Positions 41,439 through 43,345 of a stretch of DNA of 43,345 nt are shown in pieces. Below the pieces are notes generated by a model. It did not search any database. It saw only the letters and a program-made list of their open reading frames with translations, and had not been told where the DNA came from. Made by a program: the position numbers and the translations under genes. Source of the stretch: an uncultured Fibrobacter sp. (GTDB lineage Bacteria > Fibrobacterota > Fibrobacteria > Fibrobacterales > Fibrobacteraceae); the NCBI GenBank assembly GCA_946186895.1, contig CAMHOW010000016.1, forward strand, positions 1-43,345, read 5' to 3'. Each line of letters begins with the position of its first letter. Position 1 is the stretch's first letter.

Positions 41439-42275
41439 ATGAAAAAGAACTTTCATTCTGTTTTCGCCATAGGCCTATTAGCCACTTGCTTTATCTTGCC
41501 GGCATGCTCCGACAGCGGATCCAACAGCTCCGACGAATCTGCAATCAACTCATCCACATCAGCAGATGCTCCAGAATCCCAAGCCAATGGCGAGCCCACA
41601 TATACTATTACTCTTGACTCCAGTGGCTTCGCAGACATTCAAGCGGTATACCAGAGCATTCAGCCAAACGAAAAGGCAATCTTTATAGTACGACACGGTG
41701 AACGAGGATTCAACACCACAAAAGAAACGCCTCTTACCGAAAACGGAGTTGAGCAGGCATTAACCGTCGGAAGAAAACTTGTAGGCCCCGAGGACTTTGA
41801 CTACATTTCCACGGATTTTGTGCGAACAAAAGAAACATGTGAAAATATTGCACTTGGCAGAGGGCAAACCACGTTCCCTTATGAATCGAACGAAACCTAT
41901 GTCAGATCTACATTCGTAAAGGATGACGATCTATTTGATTCTTACCAAGACGGCAAAAAGATCAACTCCCACGTTGTAATAACAAAATGGGCATATGACG
42001 GGGATTATGCCGATGCCTTCTATGATCTTAAGGAAACATGCGAATCTGTCGTCGCCAACACCTTCCAGGCTGTAAAAAATAAAATCACGGTTATCTGCAG
42101 CCACGACGAATTTATTGTTCCTATGCTAGTATACCTCACCGATAAACAAGCCGACGTGAAACTCCACGAGACTTACAAGTGGCTCACAAACCTTGCAGGT
42201 GTCGCAGTAATCATTGACGAAAATGGAAATAGGCGGGCATATGCAGTCAAGGGCCTTGACAAAGGAACCGAGTAA
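41439..42275 (+). CDS. Lipoprotein with histidine-phosphatase domain
   Basis: A 278-aa lipoprotein. The lipobox LPAC gives lipidated C23, followed by a Ser/Asp-rich linker (24-55). The histidine phosphatase (phosphoglycerate-mutase-like) domain spans about 75-275. IVRHGERG (catalytic H86, with R85) and TPLTENGVEQA are clear, and ICSHDEF supplies the second His. An extracytoplasmic phosphatase of unknown substrate is likely. I chose the ATG at 41439 with ACGAGG 5-6 nt upstream; the earlier ATG at 41403 would add a charged leader before the signal peptide. Confidence 0.9.
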   Translation: MKKNFHSVFAIGLLATCFILPACSDSGSNSSDESAINSSTSADAPESQANGEPTYTITLDSSGFADIQAVYQSIQPNEKAIFIVRHGERGFNTTKETPLTENGVEQALTVGRKLVGPEDFDYISTDFVRTKETCENIALGRGQTTFPYESNETYVRSTFVKDDDLFDSYQDGKKINSHVVITKWAYDGDYADAFYDLKETCESVVANTFQAVKNKITVICSHDEFIVPMLVYLTDKQADVKLHETYKWLTNLAGVAVIIDENGNRRAYAVKGLDKGTE

Positions 42276-42292
42276 GGCTCCCAATAATTGAC

Positions 42293-42973
42293 ATGCAAAC
42301 CTTATCCATCAAGACTGTCGCCCGCATCCGAAGCGACTTTCCCGAGAAATTCGGGATTCCAAGACAGAGCGGAATCCTGAAGGAACTGAAGTCCGTCATT
42401 GTCTTTGAAAAAGAATTTAGAAATGCCGATGCATTGCGTGGGCTAGAGGGGTTTAGCCACCTTTGGCTACTATGGATTTTCTCTGAAAACATTCGGGATA
42501 GCTGGAAGCCCACGGTTCGACCACCCCGTCTAGGGGGTAATGCACGCCTTGGGGTCTTCGCTACACGCTCAAGTTTCCGGCCTAATCCGCTAGCCATGTC
42601 TTGCGTCAAGATAGAAGAAATCCGAGAAGACAAGGAATTAGGCCCCATCATCGTCGTAAGCGGAGCAGACCTGATGGACGGAACTCCCATTGTGGACATC
42701 AAGCCGTACCTCCCCTACACCGACTGCATTCCCGATGCACTCGGCGGCTTTGCAGCAACCGCCCCAGAATCCCGTTTACAGGTTCAGATTGCCGAAAACG
42801 AACTAGAAAGGGTTGAACCCGAGAAAAGAAGCGCCTTGATAGAATTACTGAGACAGGATCCCCGCCCCCATTACCAGGACGACCCCTCCAGAATATACGG
42901 ACTTAAGTTTGCCGACCATGAAATCAAGTTCCGTGTCGAAGGGGAACAGCTTACTGTCATTGATATAAAATAA
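42293..42973 (+). CDS. trmO: tRNA (adenine(37)-N6)-methyltransferase TrmO/TsaA type
   Basis: A 226-aa TrmO-family (formerly TsaA/YaeB) enzyme that N6-methylates t6A37 in certain tRNAs. IRSDFPEKFGIPRQSG at the N-terminus, GLEGFSHLWLLWIFSEN, RPPRLGGNARLGVFATRSSFRPNPLAMS and the end of the core VDIKPYLPYTD are diagnostic; the C-terminal extension (about 155-226) is normal for the family. It lies 17 nt after the phosphatase lipoprotein gene. No strong Shine-Dalgarno precedes the ATG. Confidence 0.95.
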   Translation: MQTLSIKTVARIRSDFPEKFGIPRQSGILKELKSVIVFEKEFRNADALRGLEGFSHLWLLWIFSENIRDSWKPTVRPPRLGGNARLGVFATRSSFRPNPLAMSCVKIEEIREDKELGPIIVVSGADLMDGTPIVDIKPYLPYTDCIPDALGGFAATAPESRLQVQIAENELERVEPEKRSALIELLRQDPRPHYQDDPSRIYGLKFADHEIKFRVEGEQLTVIDIK

Positions 42974-42974
42974 A

Positions 42975-43073
42975 TCTTTTACTATCTTGACATTTCTTCG
43001 AAATGTAGATAGTGCGATTCGGCCATGTCAAAACAATAATTGTTTTGCCGTGGCTCTCATCTTTTACTATCTT
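42975..43073. promoter_or_regulatory. Intergenic control region upstream of the ABC-F gene
   Basis: A direct repeat ATCTTTTACTATCTT occurs at both ends of the gap after trmO. Between them are a hairpin with ACATTTC-TTC-GAAATGT and a larger dyad centred near 43039 whose inner 9-bp arms (CAAAACAAT / ATTGTTTTG) are perfect and whose outer arms pair nearly fully (31 bp in total). The second repeat includes a -10-like CTATCT ending 8 nt before the ATG, with TTTGCC 17 nt upstream of it. An operator or attenuator is likely, but no regulator is identified. Confidence 0.5.
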
Positions 43074-43080
43074 TGGGCCC

Positions 43081-43345
43081 ATGCTCAATGTTTCCAATGT
43101 AAGTCTACAGTATGGCAGCCGCGTTCTCTTCAAGGAAGTAAATCTTTCCTTTAAGCGCGGCAACTGCTACGGAGTCATCGGTGCAAACGGCGCCGGAAAA
43201 TCCACGTTCCTGAAAATCCTTTCGGGCGAACTCGAGCCCAACACCGGCGAGGTCACCAAAGACCCAGGCGAACGTATCGCAGTTTTGAAACAGGACCACT
43301 TCGCCTACGAACAGAACACCGTTCTCGAAACGGTGATGATGGGCT
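43081..43345 (+). CDS. ABC-F ATPase, YbiT-like (5' part, truncated by window end)
   Basis: 88 complete codons are visible; the frame is open at the window edge. The N-terminus LNVSNVSLQYGSRVLFKEVNLSF, Walker A IGANGAGKS and GELEPNTGEVTKDPGERIAVLKQDHFAYEQNTVLETVMMG closely follow the YbiT group of ABC-F proteins, soluble tandem ATPases that act on the ribosome rather than in transport. The start is the ATG at 43081. There is no Shine-Dalgarno; CTATCT followed by TTGGGCCC precedes it directly, the same pattern as at the PIN gene. The second ATPase domain lies beyond the window. Confidence 0.9.
   Translation, partial: MLNVSNVSLQYGSRVLFKEVNLSFKRGNCYGVIGANGAGKSTFLKILSGELEPNTGEVTKDPGERIAVLKQDHFAYEQNTVLETVMMG

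Overview
The window looks like a chromosomal segment of a Fibrobacter-type bacterium (phylum Fibrobacterota, close to F. succinogenes). The reasons are: a circularly permuted GH16 lichenase closely resembling the F. succinogenes enzyme (12575-13744); a lipoprotein with a FISUMP domain, the 'Fibrobacter succinogenes major paralogous' domain (31153-32277); Ser-rich linkers; and secreted plant-polysaccharide enzymes (GH8, PL1) that end in a T9SS-like C-terminal domain. This assignment comes from recognising sequences by eye, not from a database search. There are no insertion sequences, prophages or CRISPR arrays, and no gene-free stretch longer than 300 bases.

Layout. 1-2040: a secreted GH8 enzyme (-) between terminators. 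2058-4131 (-): a translationally coupled operon of a 96-aa conserved protein, ybeY and a CorC/HlyC-type CBS protein. 4245-12457 (+): a secreted FecR-domain protein, a large Pro/Ala-rich beta-helix/beta-barrel outer-membrane protein, a COG2509 FAD enzyme and an RluA-type pseudouridine synthase. The last two genes carry tandem AATTCGG heptamers. 12575-15253 (+): lichenase, then a transcription factor with two GntR-like winged helices; a perfect 19-bp dyad lies on the lichenase promoter. 15273-18489 (-): purO, a small membrane protein, a hairpin-rich intergenic repeat, gatB and a PIN protein. 18628-18701 (+): initiator tRNA-Met with its own promoter and terminator. 18770-20545 (-): secreted PL1 pectate lyase. 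20664-25387 (-): smc, a DMT-family exporter and a small zinc-ribbon membrane protein. 25421-27133 (-): tRNA-Asn, an envelope protein and a lipoprotein.

27241-32277 (-) is the most interesting block. Six close or overlapping genes encode a FISUMP lipoprotein, a monohaem cytochrome c, a pentahaem cytochrome c, a Tat-type four-cluster Fe-S protein, an NrfD-type quinone-interacting membrane protein fused to a cytochrome c domain, and a small membrane protein. Together they resemble a stripped-down alternative complex III (Act) or Qrc quinol oxidoreductase without the molybdopterin-like subunit. One Fe-S ligand is Ser instead of Cys, as expected for a [3Fe-4S] cluster, which ACIII also has.

32473-43345 (+): tRNA-Pro, a cytosolic GH2 enzyme, a lipoprotein, an RNase Z-like MBL protein, trmB, recN, a PgsA-like CDP-alcohol phosphatidyltransferase with an extra N-terminal membrane domain, a polytopic membrane protein, a histidine-phosphatase lipoprotein, trmO, and the start of a YbiT-like ABC-F gene cut off by the window end.

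A recurring regulatory theme is a -10-like hexamer (TATATT, TTATCT, CTATCT) only 6-8 nt before the start codon with no Shine-Dalgarno, seen at about six genes, which suggests leaderless mRNAs. Other genes have clear AGGAG/GGGAG sites, and these were used to correct several starts.
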